A DNA stretch of 15,279 bases from an uncultured Cryptobacterium sp. (lineage in GTDB: Bacteria; Actinomycetota; Coriobacteriia; Coriobacteriales; Eggerthellaceae): positions 1-15,279 of the forward strand of contig USIG01000030.1 in assembly GCA_900554685.1 (NCBI GenBank), given 5' to 3'. Position numbers and translations under genes: made by a program. The notes under the pieces are model-generated. The model was given only the letters and a program-made list of their open reading frames with translations, searched no databases and was not told the DNA's origin. Shown in pieces: positions 1 to 7,469 of this stretch. Every line of letters starts with the position of its first letter. Positions within the stretch are counted from its first letter, which is position 1.

Positions 1-1181
1 CCAGTCAAAACACGGCGAATTTCAACGCCATAATGCCGAGCTATCGGATCAACCATGCTTGAGGATACGATAGTGGTTACAGCGACAGGATTGCTCGGCA
101 TAGTACCAGCCGAAATACGACTCCGACAAATAAAGTCAAGTAGCAAAACACCAACTTCGTTGCCGCTGAGAAGCTTATAATCATCGCCATCCTTAACAGC
201 TATTCCAACACGGTCAGCATCAGGATCAGTCGCGAGCAACAAATCAGGATGAACCTCTTCACATAATGCAATACCACGCTCGAGCGCATCGCGATTTTCT
301 GGATTAGGATACGGACAGGTTGGAAAATGACCATCAGGATGAGCTTGCTCTTCAACCACGTGAATATCCTCAACACCAATGCGCTTCAAAATGCGCGTAA
401 CGCATTCAAGGCCAGTACCATTTAATGGCGTATAAACAACACGAAGAGGATCATCGATTGACTGCGGGACGTGCTGCTCGTAAACAGCATCCAGATATGC
501 ATCAAGAACTTCTTCACCAATCATAACGATCAAACCCTGCTCTAAAGCTTGATCAAAAGGCATAGTGGAAACATCATCAAAAATATCGACTTGATTGATA
601 CACTCGGTAATAGCATCTGCCATATCACTTGCAATCTGGCACCCATCAGGACCATATGCCTTGTAGCCGTTATACTGGCTTGGATTGTGACTTGCAGTAA
701 CATTGATGCCCATGTCACATCCCAAATAACGCGTAGCAAAAGAGAGTGCCGGCGTGGGCTCTAGTCGAGGGTAAAGATATGATTTGATGCCATTTGCCGC
801 TAAAACACTTGCAGCAGTTCGCGCAAACAATTCGGAATTAATGCGAGAATCATAGCAAATCGCAACACTACCCTGCTTTTTACCCGAGGCAGACCCCGAA
901 AGAGCTTGCAACGATGGATCGGTTTGTTTTAAATGAGCTATCTGAGTATTGATATAGTCTGCGATACCTTGTGTTGCCTGTCCAACCGTATAGATATTCA
1001 TACGGTTTGTGCCAGCGCCCAAAACACCACGAAGACCTGCTGTTCCGAATTCTAAGTTACGATAAAAGGCATCTTCAATTGCCGCCTCATCGTTTTGCTG
1101 AGCCATACGTGAAAGCTCTTCTTGCAGTTGAGGATCAGTAACGTTTTCGCACCAGTGTTTAAAAATAGAATGGCAATCCAT
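1..1181 (-). CDS. Phosphoglucomutase/phosphomannomutase family phosphohexomutase (partial, 3' end outside window)
   Basis: This alpha-D-phosphohexomutase should interconvert sugar 1- and 6-phosphates (glucose or mannose) in the cytosol, feeding envelope polysaccharide precursors. I translated the minus strand from ATG at 1181: 393 codons stay open to the window edge. The catalytic phosphoserine loop TASHNPSQYNG is at residues 162-172 (Ser164), and the metal loop DPDADR is at 319-324. The N-terminal EFGTAGLRG at 44-52 is typical of the long PgcA-like phosphoglucomutases, which run to about 560-580 residues, so roughly 30% is missing on the left. An AGGAGA-type ribosome site lies at 1191-1199, nine bases before the ATG. 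Substrate (glucose versus mannose) cannot be decided without the sugar-binding loop in the missing part. The family assignment is secure. Confidence 0.93.
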   Translation of the reverse strand, partial: MDCHSIFKHWCENVTDPQLQEELSRMAQQNDEAAIEDAFYRNLEFGTAGLRGVLGAGTNRMNIYTVGQATQGIADYINTQIAHLKQTDPSLQALSGSASGKKQGSVAICYDSRINSELFARTAASVLAANGIKSYLYPRLEPTPALSFATRYLGCDMGINVTASHNPSQYNGYKAYGPDGCQIASDMADAITECINQVDIFDDVSTMPFDQALEQGLIVMIGEEVLDAYLDAVYEQHVPQSIDDPLRVVYTPLNGTGLECVTRILKRIGVEDIHVVEEQAHPDGHFPTCPYPNPENRDALERGIALCEEVHPDLLLATDPDADRVGIAVKDGDDYKLLSGNEVGVLLLDFICRSRISAGTMPSNPVAVTTIVSSSMVDPIARHYGVEIRRVLT

Positions 1182-1409
1182 CTAGCAAACTCTCCTTATA
1201 GTAACGAGTAAAAATGCTAAAAGCAGTATATCAATGCTTATTCGCTCATAAGCTCTTCTGCTCAAAATTGGTTAGTCCTAGGTCATTTGCCCTAAGCAGT
1301 CCTATTTATCACAAAAGCATACTCGTTACTTGAACAGTAGTGCGCCCTTTACTCAGGCAGTATTCAAACCACCGTAATAACGCAATAACGGCAAAACAAA
1401 CTTGCAAAC
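1182..1409. other. 228-bp intergenic leader of the phosphohexomutase gene, with an 11-bp inverted repeat
   Basis: No gene is seen here. It holds the upstream region of the minus-strand phosphohexomutase. A perfect 11-bp inverted repeat, AGTAACGAGTA at 1200-1210 and its complement at 1320-1330, brackets most of it. No T-tract accompanies the repeat, so it is not an obvious terminator. It could be an operator pair or a long-range RNA stem. Confidence 0.4.
1225..1230 (-). promoter_or_regulatory. Candidate -10 box of the phosphohexomutase gene
   Basis: TATACT on the minus strand matches the -10 consensus at five of six positions and lies 43 bases upstream of the ATG at 1181. No convincing -35 hexamer sits 16-18 bases further upstream, so this is a weak call. 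Confidence 0.3.
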
Positions 1410-2348
1410 TTAACTAAGCTTTGGATCATTAGGCCCACGCAGAAAACGAACCCTTTTCGAAGGTACATTGAGAAGCGCTACTGCCAAAATAATTAAAGCC
1501 ACGCCGCAACAATTGAGCAGAGTGAGCACATCATGAAAAACGAAGACACCTATCAATAAAGAAACCATCGGCTCAATGAAGGCCATAATGGAAGCTTTTC
1601 CTGTTTCCATATGCGATAGACCAACCGTGTAGCAAGCGAAAGGTAGCACCGTAGATATCAAAGCAAGTCCCAGCATAAGAGCCAGAACAGAAACAGAGGT
1701 CTGCGCAAGAAATACTATTTCAAACGGATCAGAAACAGGAACAAGTGCCATCGAAGCAAAAAGGAACGTGTAAAACATTACGGTAGGGGTCTCGTAATGT
1801 TTTAATGCTACACGAGCAAACAATGAATAGAGCGCATAGCCAATTCCTGAACCTATGCCAAAAGTAATACCAACAAACGAAAGCGATGCATCCCCAGATC
1901 CGATTCCAACCACTAAAAGACATCCCGCAAAAGCAACTATTAACGCAATACCTTTTTGGCGCGTAAGGCGCTCTTTAAAGAGAAAAGCAGAAAACACTAC
2001 GACAAAGCAAGGTGCGGTATAAAGTAGTATCGCAGCAAACGAAAGTCCACAAAGATTGATGCAGGCAAAATAACACACGTTAAAAAATGCGATACTCAAA
2101 ACACCAGTACCAAGAAACATCCAAATATGACAAAGACGAATCTTAAACGCACCTGGTTTAAAAACAAGTAAAAATACCCCTAACACTAAAGCAGTGATCA
2201 CACAGCGAACAACGGTAATTTGAACGGGATTAAATCCTGCCCAAGAAAGATTCGTAGAAAACAGACCAATAAGACCCCAAGAAATTCCAGCGACCACAAT
2301 AAGAAAGGGAGCCATAAAGCGCCAGTCAAACGCAAGGGGGAGTTTCAT
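1410..2348 (-). CDS. EamA/DMT-superfamily permease
   Basis: Drug/metabolite transporter superfamily protein, expected to be a ten-helix inner-membrane carrier exporting or importing a small metabolite (substrate unknown). From ATG at 2348 it has 312 residues, the usual EamA length, beginning MKLPLAFDWRF and entering the first membrane helix (FLIVVAGISWGLIGLFS) within about 15 residues. Two EamA repeats are apparent, each rich in Gly, Ala and aromatic helix residues. I chose 2348 because AAAGGAA lies seven bases upstream (2353-2359). The frame stays open to a GTG at 2465 (351 residues), but that would add 39 polar residues before helix one and has only a poor ribosome site. The gene diverges from a LysR regulator, which commonly controls such permeases; that regulatory link is inference. 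Confidence 0.88.
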   Translation of the reverse strand: MKLPLAFDWRFMAPFLIVVAGISWGLIGLFSTNLSWAGFNPVQITVVRCVITALVLGVFLLVFKPGAFKIRLCHIWMFLGTGVLSIAFFNVCYFACINLCGLSFAAILLYTAPCFVVVFSAFLFKERLTRQKGIALIVAFAGCLLVVGIGSGDASLSFVGITFGIGSGIGYALYSLFARVALKHYETPTVMFYTFLFASMALVPVSDPFEIVFLAQTSVSVLALMLGLALISTVLPFACYTVGLSHMETGKASIMAFIEPMVSLLIGVFVFHDVLTLLNCCGVALIILAVALLNVPSKRVRFLRGPNDPKLS

Positions 2349-2397
2349 AAATTTTCCTTTCAGTTTGTTTGCCGCAGAACCAATGCTATCTAAAAAG

Positions 2398-2430
2398 AAT
2401 TCCTCAACGCCAAGTTGACGATGAGGAATT
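2398..2430 (-). promoter_or_regulatory. Hairpin in the eamA-like leader
   Basis: Nine-base perfect arms (AATTCCTCA at 2398-2406, TGAGGAATT at 2422-2430) with a 15-base loop lie 50 bases upstream of the preferred permease start. They would fold in the transcript of that gene. No T-run follows, so it is not a simple attenuator. If translation instead starts at 2465, the stem is inside the coding region. Confidence 0.35.
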
Positions 2431-2621
2431 TCACCATCAGGAATCCGCGCTCTACCCTGCATCACCCTGATAAATAACCTAGACCGATCCTTTCATGCAT
2501 ATGCCCTCGTATAAAAATCTCTCCAAGCGTGCAAACAATACTGCAGCAAACACGTAAGAGACAATCTGAATAGAGCGCTCTATGTTGCCCCACAAAAGAA
2601 ACGATCACGGTCACTAGATAC

Positions 2622-2650
2622 GTTATATAAGTAATTGTGCAATTAGTAAA
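2622..2650 (-). promoter_or_regulatory. Candidate promoter of the EamA-like permease gene
   Basis: On the minus strand, TTTACT (2645-2650) and TATAAC (2622-2627) are separated by exactly 17 bases. They match the -35 and -10 consensus at four and five of six positions. Transcription would start near 2615, giving a leader of about 265 bases before ATG 2348. The palindrome at 2632-2645 occupies the spacer, so a protein bound there would block or alter this promoter. Other weak -10-like boxes exist closer to the gene. Confidence 0.4.
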
Positions 2651-2687
2651 ACCATAATATATTAATAGCTTATTAAGTTTTACTTAA
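2632..2687. promoter_or_regulatory. Three evenly spaced palindromes, probable LysR regulator binding region
   Basis: Three AT-rich palindromes lie in the eamA-lysR gap: TAATTGTGCAATTA (2632-2645), TAATATATTA (2655-2664) and TTAAGTTTTACTTAA (2673-2687). The last contains the T-N11-A pattern of LysR boxes. Their centres (2638.5, 2659.5, 2680) are about 21 bases apart, two helical turns, so all face the same side of the DNA. LysR tetramers typically bind such spaced recognition and activation sites. Occupation is inferred. Confidence 0.5.
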
Positions 2688-2710
2688 AGCCTTATACGCA
2701 AAGGAATCTC

Positions 2711-3643
2711 ATGGAAACCTCTCGTTACCGTGCATTCTTAAAATCAGTTGAGCTAGGAAGCTTTTCTAAAGCAGCAAAAGCTCTTTCCTACACTCCTTCT
2801 GGGGTAAGCCAGCTTATTGGAGCACTTGAAAAAGACTTGCAATTTCCTGTCCTTGAACGTATGCGCAACGGGGTGCGTCTTACCGAAAACGGAAAGCGCA
2901 TCTTACCTATTGCAAGAGCTATCGTACAGGAAGAAGAACGTCTCTTTCAGCTCTCCTCTGAACTGCGCGGCCTTTCGATCGGTAGCGTTACCATCGCTTC
3001 GTATCCAAGCGTTGCATCGCATTGGCTTCCAAAGGTGCTCAAGGATTTTCGCGAGCAATTCCCTCACATCGAAATCCGCGTTATGGAGGGCATCCATCAA
3101 GAAATATCGGAATGGCTCGACAATAAAGAAGTTGACCTTGGCTTTATGAGTTATGATCCTCACACCTCCTACGATTGGATTCCTCTTGCATATGATCCGA
3201 TGATTGCTGTTCTTCCCACCACTCATCCCTTAGCAAATAGTACAAGCTACCCCTTACATGAATGTAGCAATGAAGATTTTATAATGCCAGGCAAAGGACA
3301 GGATATTGACACCCTAGGTGTTTTATCGCGCCACAATCTTCATCCCCGAATCGCTTACGAAACCATCGAAACTGCTGCGACCCTCGGATTGATTGAGGCA
3401 GGTATGGGAATAACTATTACCAATAGCCTCTCGACTGAAAAATACGACTTTAAGGTGTGTAAAATTCCCATTGAACCTTCCGAAGCTATCCTAGTAGGCA
3501 TAGCAATCCCCGATAAGGCTTCCTGCGCACCCGCAGCTCGTCATTTCGTCGAATTTGCTACACAATGTTTGCAGAAAGAGAAATTCCAGACTATTGAACT
3601 CAATAAGAATCAAGTTAATAAACCAAAGAAAACGGATCGGTAA
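2711..3643 (+). CDS. LysR-family transcriptional regulator
   Basis: DNA-binding regulator of 310 residues, a normal LysR length. Residues 1-60 form the winged helix-turn-helix (FLKSVELGSFSKAAKALSYTP, then GVSQLIGALEKDLQFPVLER and RLTENGKRILP). A linker helix follows (about 61-88), then the periplasmic-binding-protein-like effector domain from about residue 90 (GSVTIASYPSVASHWLPKVL) to 290. The start is supported by AAAGGA nine bases upstream (2700-2705). The stop codon TAA directly abuts the ATG of the PAP2 gene, so the two are cotranscribed and probably translationally coupled. By family habit it would regulate itself and the divergent permease gene through the palindromes upstream. The ligand is unknown. 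Confidence 0.93.
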   Translation: METSRYRAFLKSVELGSFSKAAKALSYTPSGVSQLIGALEKDLQFPVLERMRNGVRLTENGKRILPIARAIVQEEERLFQLSSELRGLSIGSVTIASYPSVASHWLPKVLKDFREQFPHIEIRVMEGIHQEISEWLDNKEVDLGFMSYDPHTSYDWIPLAYDPMIAVLPTTHPLANSTSYPLHECSNEDFIMPGKGQDIDTLGVLSRHNLHPRIAYETIETAATLGLIEAGMGITITNSLSTEKYDFKVCKIPIEPSEAILVGIAIPDKASCAPAARHFVEFATQCLQKEKFQTIELNKNQVNKPKKTDR

Positions 3644-4177
3644 ATGAAAAAAGAAACCTATCTTCATATGATTCAATCCCTTAAGAAAAGGCCGTCTCTT
3701 GCCAAAGGGATCATAGGCGCAAACAGCATTATCACCAAAGCGATTTATATCGCCTACCCCTGCTTGCTCGGATATTTACTAGTATTCGACCCAGGGATTA
3801 CGTTTGCTTTAGACCATTTTTTGGAAAGTACGTTCTTTAAGGCATTTCTTGTGCCGCTTGGCTCATTTGTAATCTTAAGCGCTTTACGTAAAGGAATAAA
3901 CGCTCCCCGACCTTACGAAGTATATGAAACAAGCCCTCTTATCCCAAAAAACACGAAAGGCAAGTCTTTTCCTAGCAGACACGTATTTTCTATTTTTATT
4001 ATTGGAATGACCTTCTATTATTGCTGTCCTGTGCCAGAACTGGGGATAGTAATCCTTATCCTTGGAATCTTTCTTGCCATCCTAAGAGTAGTATCAGGCG
4101 TGCACTTTATAAAAGATGTTGTTGCAGGAGCTCTGCTTGGCATTCTCATGGCAGAACTTGGGTTTTATCTTTTTTAA
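3644..4177 (+). CDS. PAP2-family membrane phosphatase
   Basis: Type 2 phosphatidic acid phosphatase superfamily protein, 177 residues with about five membrane helices. It likely hydrolyses a lipid phosphate or isoprenoid pyrophosphate at the membrane. The three family motifs are visible: RKGINAPRP at 82-90, FPSRHVFS at 109-116, and RVVSGVHFIKD at 148-158, with catalytic-site His113, His154 and Asp158. The middle motif reads PSRH instead of the textbook PSGH, a variant that may shape phosphate binding. Its ATG follows the LysR stop with no gap (TAAATG), and the only upstream purine-rich stretch is a weak GGATCGG, so expression probably depends on translation of lysR. Physiological substrate is not deducible; undecaprenyl pyrophosphate or phosphatidylglycerophosphate are possibilities. 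Confidence 0.87.
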   Translation: MKKETYLHMIQSLKKRPSLAKGIIGANSIITKAIYIAYPCLLGYLLVFDPGITFALDHFLESTFFKAFLVPLGSFVILSALRKGINAPRPYEVYETSPLIPKNTKGKSFPSRHVFSIFIIGMTFYYCCPVPELGIVILILGIFLAILRVVSGVHFIKDVVAGALLGILMAELGFYLF

Positions 4178-4251
4178 TACAGCACATATAAATTGCTGCA
4201 ACGCATATAAAGATTCTTCTTGTTTGTCGAAGAAATACAGCACTTGAAAAC

Positions 4252-5274
4252 TTAGACAAAAGGAAACAAAGCCATCACCACAAGTATGACAGGAAGATAG
4301 ATAAACGAAAGTAGCGCAGAAATCACCGTATGCTGCGAGGCCAACAGAGCATTCCCTTTATGACTAGCAACGAAGGCAGGCACCATTGCACCAGTAGGCA
4401 TCGCAAATTCCAACACTGCAATTTCCACAATAAGAGTATCAGGAATAACCCAAGATAAAAGGTAAAACAAAGCTATTGACCCTGCTAAAAACCGTATAAA
4501 GCCAAACACGAATACGCGCCACTGTGAGCATGCCTCTTTTATCTTCATACGAGAAACGTAAAACCCAATAATAAGCATTGAGATGGGAGCAGTAAGGCTA
4601 CCGACCATGTCAACTGCACCATATAAAACATAAGGAAGAGACATTTGAAAGAAGAGTAAGAAAAGAGCTAAAAGCGCTGCCACTAACGCAGGATTAATAA
4701 AGTTTCGCCAAGTAAGCTTTACCCGCGAAAGCGCGGCTAGAAAAGAAAACTTTTGAGGAACAGAAGCTTCGTTTTCACCTGAGGTACACAAGCTTCGAAA
4801 CTCACGCAATTGCTGATCAACCGAAAGAAGCCCAACGCCGACACTAAACAAAAAGACATTAACAACAGCAACAATGAGACTGGTAAGAATAACAGTACCC
4901 TGGCCCAATACCGCAGCAATTACCGGAACACCGATAAAGGCCGTTTGTGTACAAATCCCCGAAAAGACAAAGCAAGCAAACGTTTCAAAGGAAACTCGCA
5001 AGATCAAACACGCTAAAACCGACACGATTACCATCATGATAAACAACACTATTCCCAAGATGCATACCAAAGGTATTTGGGCAGCTATTTGATCGAAAAC
5101 AACCGAAGAGGTAGAAGCAAGAATCATACAAGGAAGAGTTACATTGATTAAAATTGCTACAAGCTTTTCAGTGGTGTGTTCATCAAGATACTTTAACTTT
5201 GCTAAGACAAATCCAAGAAAAACCACAAGTGCAAGAATGAGTATTTGTGAAATACCCGCACTGATACCTTCCAT
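4252..5274 (-). CDS. AEC-family (auxin efflux carrier-type) membrane transporter
   Basis: A 340-residue integral membrane protein with about ten hydrophobic helices in two five-helix halves, split by a polar cytosolic loop at about residues 155-190 (SVDQQLREFRSLCTSGENEASVPQKF). Family-like features are the early LVAILINVTLPCMILAS, CTQTAFIGVPVIAAVLGQG in the first half, and AMPTGAMVPAFVASHKGNALLAS in the second. Bacterial AEC carriers move organic acids such as malate or malonate; the substrate here is unknown. GGGGAA seven bases before ATG supports the start. It ends 74 bases from the convergent PAP2 gene, with no strong terminator between. It is transcribed away from degV. Confidence 0.87.
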   Translation of the reverse strand: MEGISAGISQILILALVVFLGFVLAKLKYLDEHTTEKLVAILINVTLPCMILASTSSVVFDQIAAQIPLVCILGIVLFIMMVIVSVLACLILRVSFETFACFVFSGICTQTAFIGVPVIAAVLGQGTVILTSLIVAVVNVFLFSVGVGLLSVDQQLREFRSLCTSGENEASVPQKFSFLAALSRVKLTWRNFINPALVAALLALFLLFFQMSLPYVLYGAVDMVGSLTAPISMLIIGFYVSRMKIKEACSQWRVFVFGFIRFLAGSIALFYLLSWVIPDTLIVEIAVLEFAMPTGAMVPAFVASHKGNALLASQHTVISALLSFIYLPVILVVMALFPFV

Positions 5275-5316
5275 TGCTGTTTCCCCGTATTCCCCTCAAC
5301 AATTAAATTCGTCCTT

Positions 5317-5345
5317 ATTGTGACGTATTCACCAAGTCTGCTCAA
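5317..5345 (-). promoter_or_regulatory. Candidate promoter of the AEC transporter gene
   Basis: Minus-strand TTGAGC (5340-5345) and CACAAT (5317-5322) are 17 bases apart, each matching consensus at four of six positions. The start of transcription would be near 5310, about 35 bases before the ATG at 5274. Confidence 0.3.
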
Positions 5346-5405
5346 TAGAGACAAGCCTGAAGCGAAAAAAGCATTTCATCATTTAGGTTTAAACAGGCTT
5401 TCACC

Positions 5406-5436
5406 TTGAGGAAACTATCAGCAAATATGGTACGCT
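5406..5436 (+). promoter_or_regulatory. Candidate extended -10 promoter of degV
   Basis: TGGTACGCT (5428-5436) has the TG-N extension plus a TANNNT -10 box. TTGAGG at 5406-5411 could act as a -35 with a long 19-base spacer. The leader would then run about 30 bases and includes AATACATCACG (5449-5459), which recurs upstream of pta. Confidence 0.3.
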
Positions 5437-5471
5437 GTCCAAAGCAAAAATACATCACGTGAGGAGTACTC

Positions 5472-6344
5472 ATGTCCTATACCATTGTTACTGATTCTTC
5501 CTGTAATTTGCCAGAATCGCTCATAGACGAATTAGAACTTGAAGTTTTACCTCTCGTGTTTATGGCCGATGGCAAGGAATACCAAAGCTATCTCAAAGGC
5601 CAAGTAACTGACTTAAAGCAGTTTTACACCATGATGCGCGAAGGCAAGATATTTACCACTTCCCTTCCAAATTTATCCGATGCACAAAACTTGTTTGAAA
5701 ATATCTTTAAACAAGGAAACGATATTTTGTATCTTGGTTTTTCCAGCGGCTTATCAGGCACCTACGAAGGTGTTCGTGGTATCGGCAAAACACTTCAACA
5801 GCAATTCCCTAATCAGACTTTTACATCAGTTGACACCTTAGCAGCCTCCGTTGGTCAGGGCTTGATTGTCTACTACGCTGCAAAAATGCGCAAAGAAGGC
5901 AAAACGCTTCAGGAAGTAGAACAGTGGGTTCGCGACAACCGCTTAAATCTTGCTCATTGGTTTACGGTAGATGATTTGATGTTCTTATTCCGTGGAGGAC
6001 GCGTCTCTCGCACGGCAGCTTTCGCGGGAAGCCTTCTCAATATCAAACCAGTACTTCATGTTGATAACGACGGACTTCTTATCCCCATGGAAAAGACCCG
6101 CGGACGCAAGAAAAGCATTCAAGCACTTGTTAAACACATGGAGGCTAGTGTTATTAAACCTCTTGAAGATCAGGTAATTGGCATTTCGCATGGCGATTGT
6201 ATAGAGGATGTTGAATACCTCCAAAAGCTCATTACAGAAAAATTCGGGGTACGCAATTACCTTGTTAATTACGTTGATCCAGTAATTGGCGCTCACTCTG
6301 GTCCAGGAACGTTAGCGCTCTTTTTCCTTGCCCATCAGCGATAA
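5472..6344 (+). CDS. DegV family fatty acid-binding protein
   Basis: DegV/FakB-type protein of 290 residues, normal full length. FakB proteins hold a fatty acid while the kinase FakA phosphorylates it for phospholipid synthesis; no fakA is visible here, so the partner must lie elsewhere. Family motifs are in order: TDSS at 7-10, TSLPN at 63-67, GFSSGLSGT at 89-97 (phosphate/head-group loop), LFRGGRVSRT at 172-181, LNIKP at 189-193, GRKK at 211-214, and IGAHSGPGT at 272-280. GTGAGGAG (5459-5466) is a good ribosome site five bases before the ATG. The stop TAA (6342-6344) abuts the stop of the convergent aminotransferase-like gene with no intergenic base. Confidence 0.95.
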   Translation: MSYTIVTDSSCNLPESLIDELELEVLPLVFMADGKEYQSYLKGQVTDLKQFYTMMREGKIFTTSLPNLSDAQNLFENIFKQGNDILYLGFSSGLSGTYEGVRGIGKTLQQQFPNQTFTSVDTLAASVGQGLIVYYAAKMRKEGKTLQEVEQWVRDNRLNLAHWFTVDDLMFLFRGGRVSRTAAFAGSLLNIKPVLHVDNDGLLIPMEKTRGRKKSIQALVKHMEASVIKPLEDQVIGISHGDCIEDVEYLQKLITEKFGVRNYLVNYVDPVIGAHSGPGTLALFFLAHQR

Positions 6345-7469
6345 TTATGCCTCATCAATAATGTCTCGCAATGCCGAAATGAATTTTTCATTTTCCTCAT
6401 GGCTGCGAATAGAGACCAAAAAGTAGCGCTTTCCTTCAATGCCTGGCACACCTGCCAAGTCACGTACCGTAAAGCCTGCTTTCTGCAAACGAACAATTAA
6501 GTCCGCGGCACTTGCGATACCAAAGTCACGAGCAGCACGTTCTTCAAGTGCGCACATGACGAAATTTGCTTCCGAAGGAAACACCTTAATACCAGGGGTT
6601 AAAGACAGCATGCACTGCATCCAAGGGATTTCTTTTTCCAGCAATGCAACCGTTTCATCCAGATAATCTCCGGTATGAGGGAATTCTCGCGCCACAATTT
6701 CGTTGAACATGGTAATTTCGGAACCATCGCTAAACTGCCTGATATGGCTCATAGCAGATTCATTGCCAACAACATAACCCATAGGAATGCCAGGCATACC
6801 AAGTTCATGAGACAAACTGCGAACAACAAATAAATTGCGATATTGCTGCGTAAGTTCTACAAAGGATTCCCCGCCAAGAGTAAGGCCGATGTTGGATTCG
6901 TCAACAATAACCCAATTACAGGTATCCAAATAGCGCTTAAGAATTTTTTCTGACAGCAAACGTGCACAAGGAAAACTTGGATTGGCAAGTACCGCGGCAT
7001 CAAATTGGTATCCATTCGAAAATGCCATCTGCGGTTCGATAGCTGACAGGGAGAAAGGATTGACCAACTTAACAGGATTATGGCCAACATTTGCAACTGA
7101 CAAGAAATACCCCGTTGGTGCAGGAGTTGGAATACCAACACTGCAGGGACGATAGGCTTGCGCAATGGCACCAATCATAGAACTTACACTGGTGCCTGCC
7201 ATGATGCACTCTGGCGGCATCTCAAAGTAGCGACCAATCACACGACTTAAATGCTGCCCATCACTATTGGGCAAAAACGACAAATCCCCTTCTGATATTG
7301 CAGAAGCAATAGCTTCCTTCACACACGCAGGCGCACCAAGAGGATTAGCGATACAAGAAAAATCTATCCAGTCAATTTCAGCACGAATATCATAAGGCAA
7401 CGTTTCTTGACGCTGCGGAGCCGCAGCAGCCTCATTAACCAGCTCTGTTAAAGCTTCAAATGGTTTCAC
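6345..7469 (-). CDS. Fold-type I aminotransferase homologue (CobD/HisC-like) lacking the PLP lysine; probable pseudoenzyme
   Basis: A 374-residue protein with the overall plan of class I/II aminotransferases, closest in style to threonine-phosphate decarboxylase CobD and histidinol-phosphate aminotransferase HisC. Seen: DFSCIANPLGAP (37-48), the NP turn LANPSFP (161-167, Asn163), VIVDES (187-192, Asp190), RSLSHELGMPGIPMGY (217-232) and a C-terminal SIRSHEEN (Arg355). In active relatives the 217-232 motif reads like SLSK..GLPGLRLGY. Here the Schiff-base Lys is His221, the PLP-phosphate Arg eight residues on is Pro229, and the Tyr of the DEAY/F motif is Asn193. The DNA confirms CAT and CCT codons in an intact frame, so this looks like a maintained, cofactor-deficient homologue rather than a decaying gene. 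The start is GTG at 7469; the purine tract upstream (AAGGAT and AAAGGG) is poorly spaced. No cobalamin or histidine genes are nearby. Function unknown. Confidence 0.85.
   Translation of the reverse strand: MKPFEALTELVNEAAAAPQRQETLPYDIRAEIDWIDFSCIANPLGAPACVKEAIASAISEGDLSFLPNSDGQHLSRVIGRYFEMPPECIMAGTSVSSMIGAIAQAYRPCSVGIPTPAPTGYFLSVANVGHNPVKLVNPFSLSAIEPQMAFSNGYQFDAAVLANPSFPCARLLSEKILKRYLDTCNWVIVDESNIGLTLGGESFVELTQQYRNLFVVRSLSHELGMPGIPMGYVVGNESAMSHIRQFSDGSEITMFNEIVAREFPHTGDYLDETVALLEKEIPWMQCMLSLTPGIKVFPSEANFVMCALEERAARDFGIASAADLIVRLQKAGFTVRDLAGVPGIEGKRYFLVSIRSHEENEKFISALRDIIDEA

Noticed and set aside
2903..3226. A 107-codon minus-strand ORF inside lysR
   Set aside because: Antisense to the LysR effector domain, with no ribosome site or recognisable motif.
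4176..4243. Direct repeat AATACAGCAC (4176-4185 and 4234-4243)
   Set aside because: Two ten-base copies in AT-rich spacer flanking nothing; no target-site or element structure.
4178..4251. Terminator between the convergent PAP2 and AEC genes (TTCTTC/GAAGAA at about 4213-4233)
   Set aside because: Only six A-T-rich pairs with a nine-base loop and no T-run on either strand.
5353..5400. Seven-base inverted repeat AAGCCTG/CAGGCTT in the AEC-degV gap
   Set aside because: Arms are 34 bases apart and short; expected by chance at this length and no link to a promoter box.
6345..7469. Calling the aminotransferase homologue an active threonine-phosphate decarboxylase (cobD) or hisC
   Set aside because: The catalytic lysine and phosphate-binding arginine are absent and no cobalamin or histidine genes are nearby.
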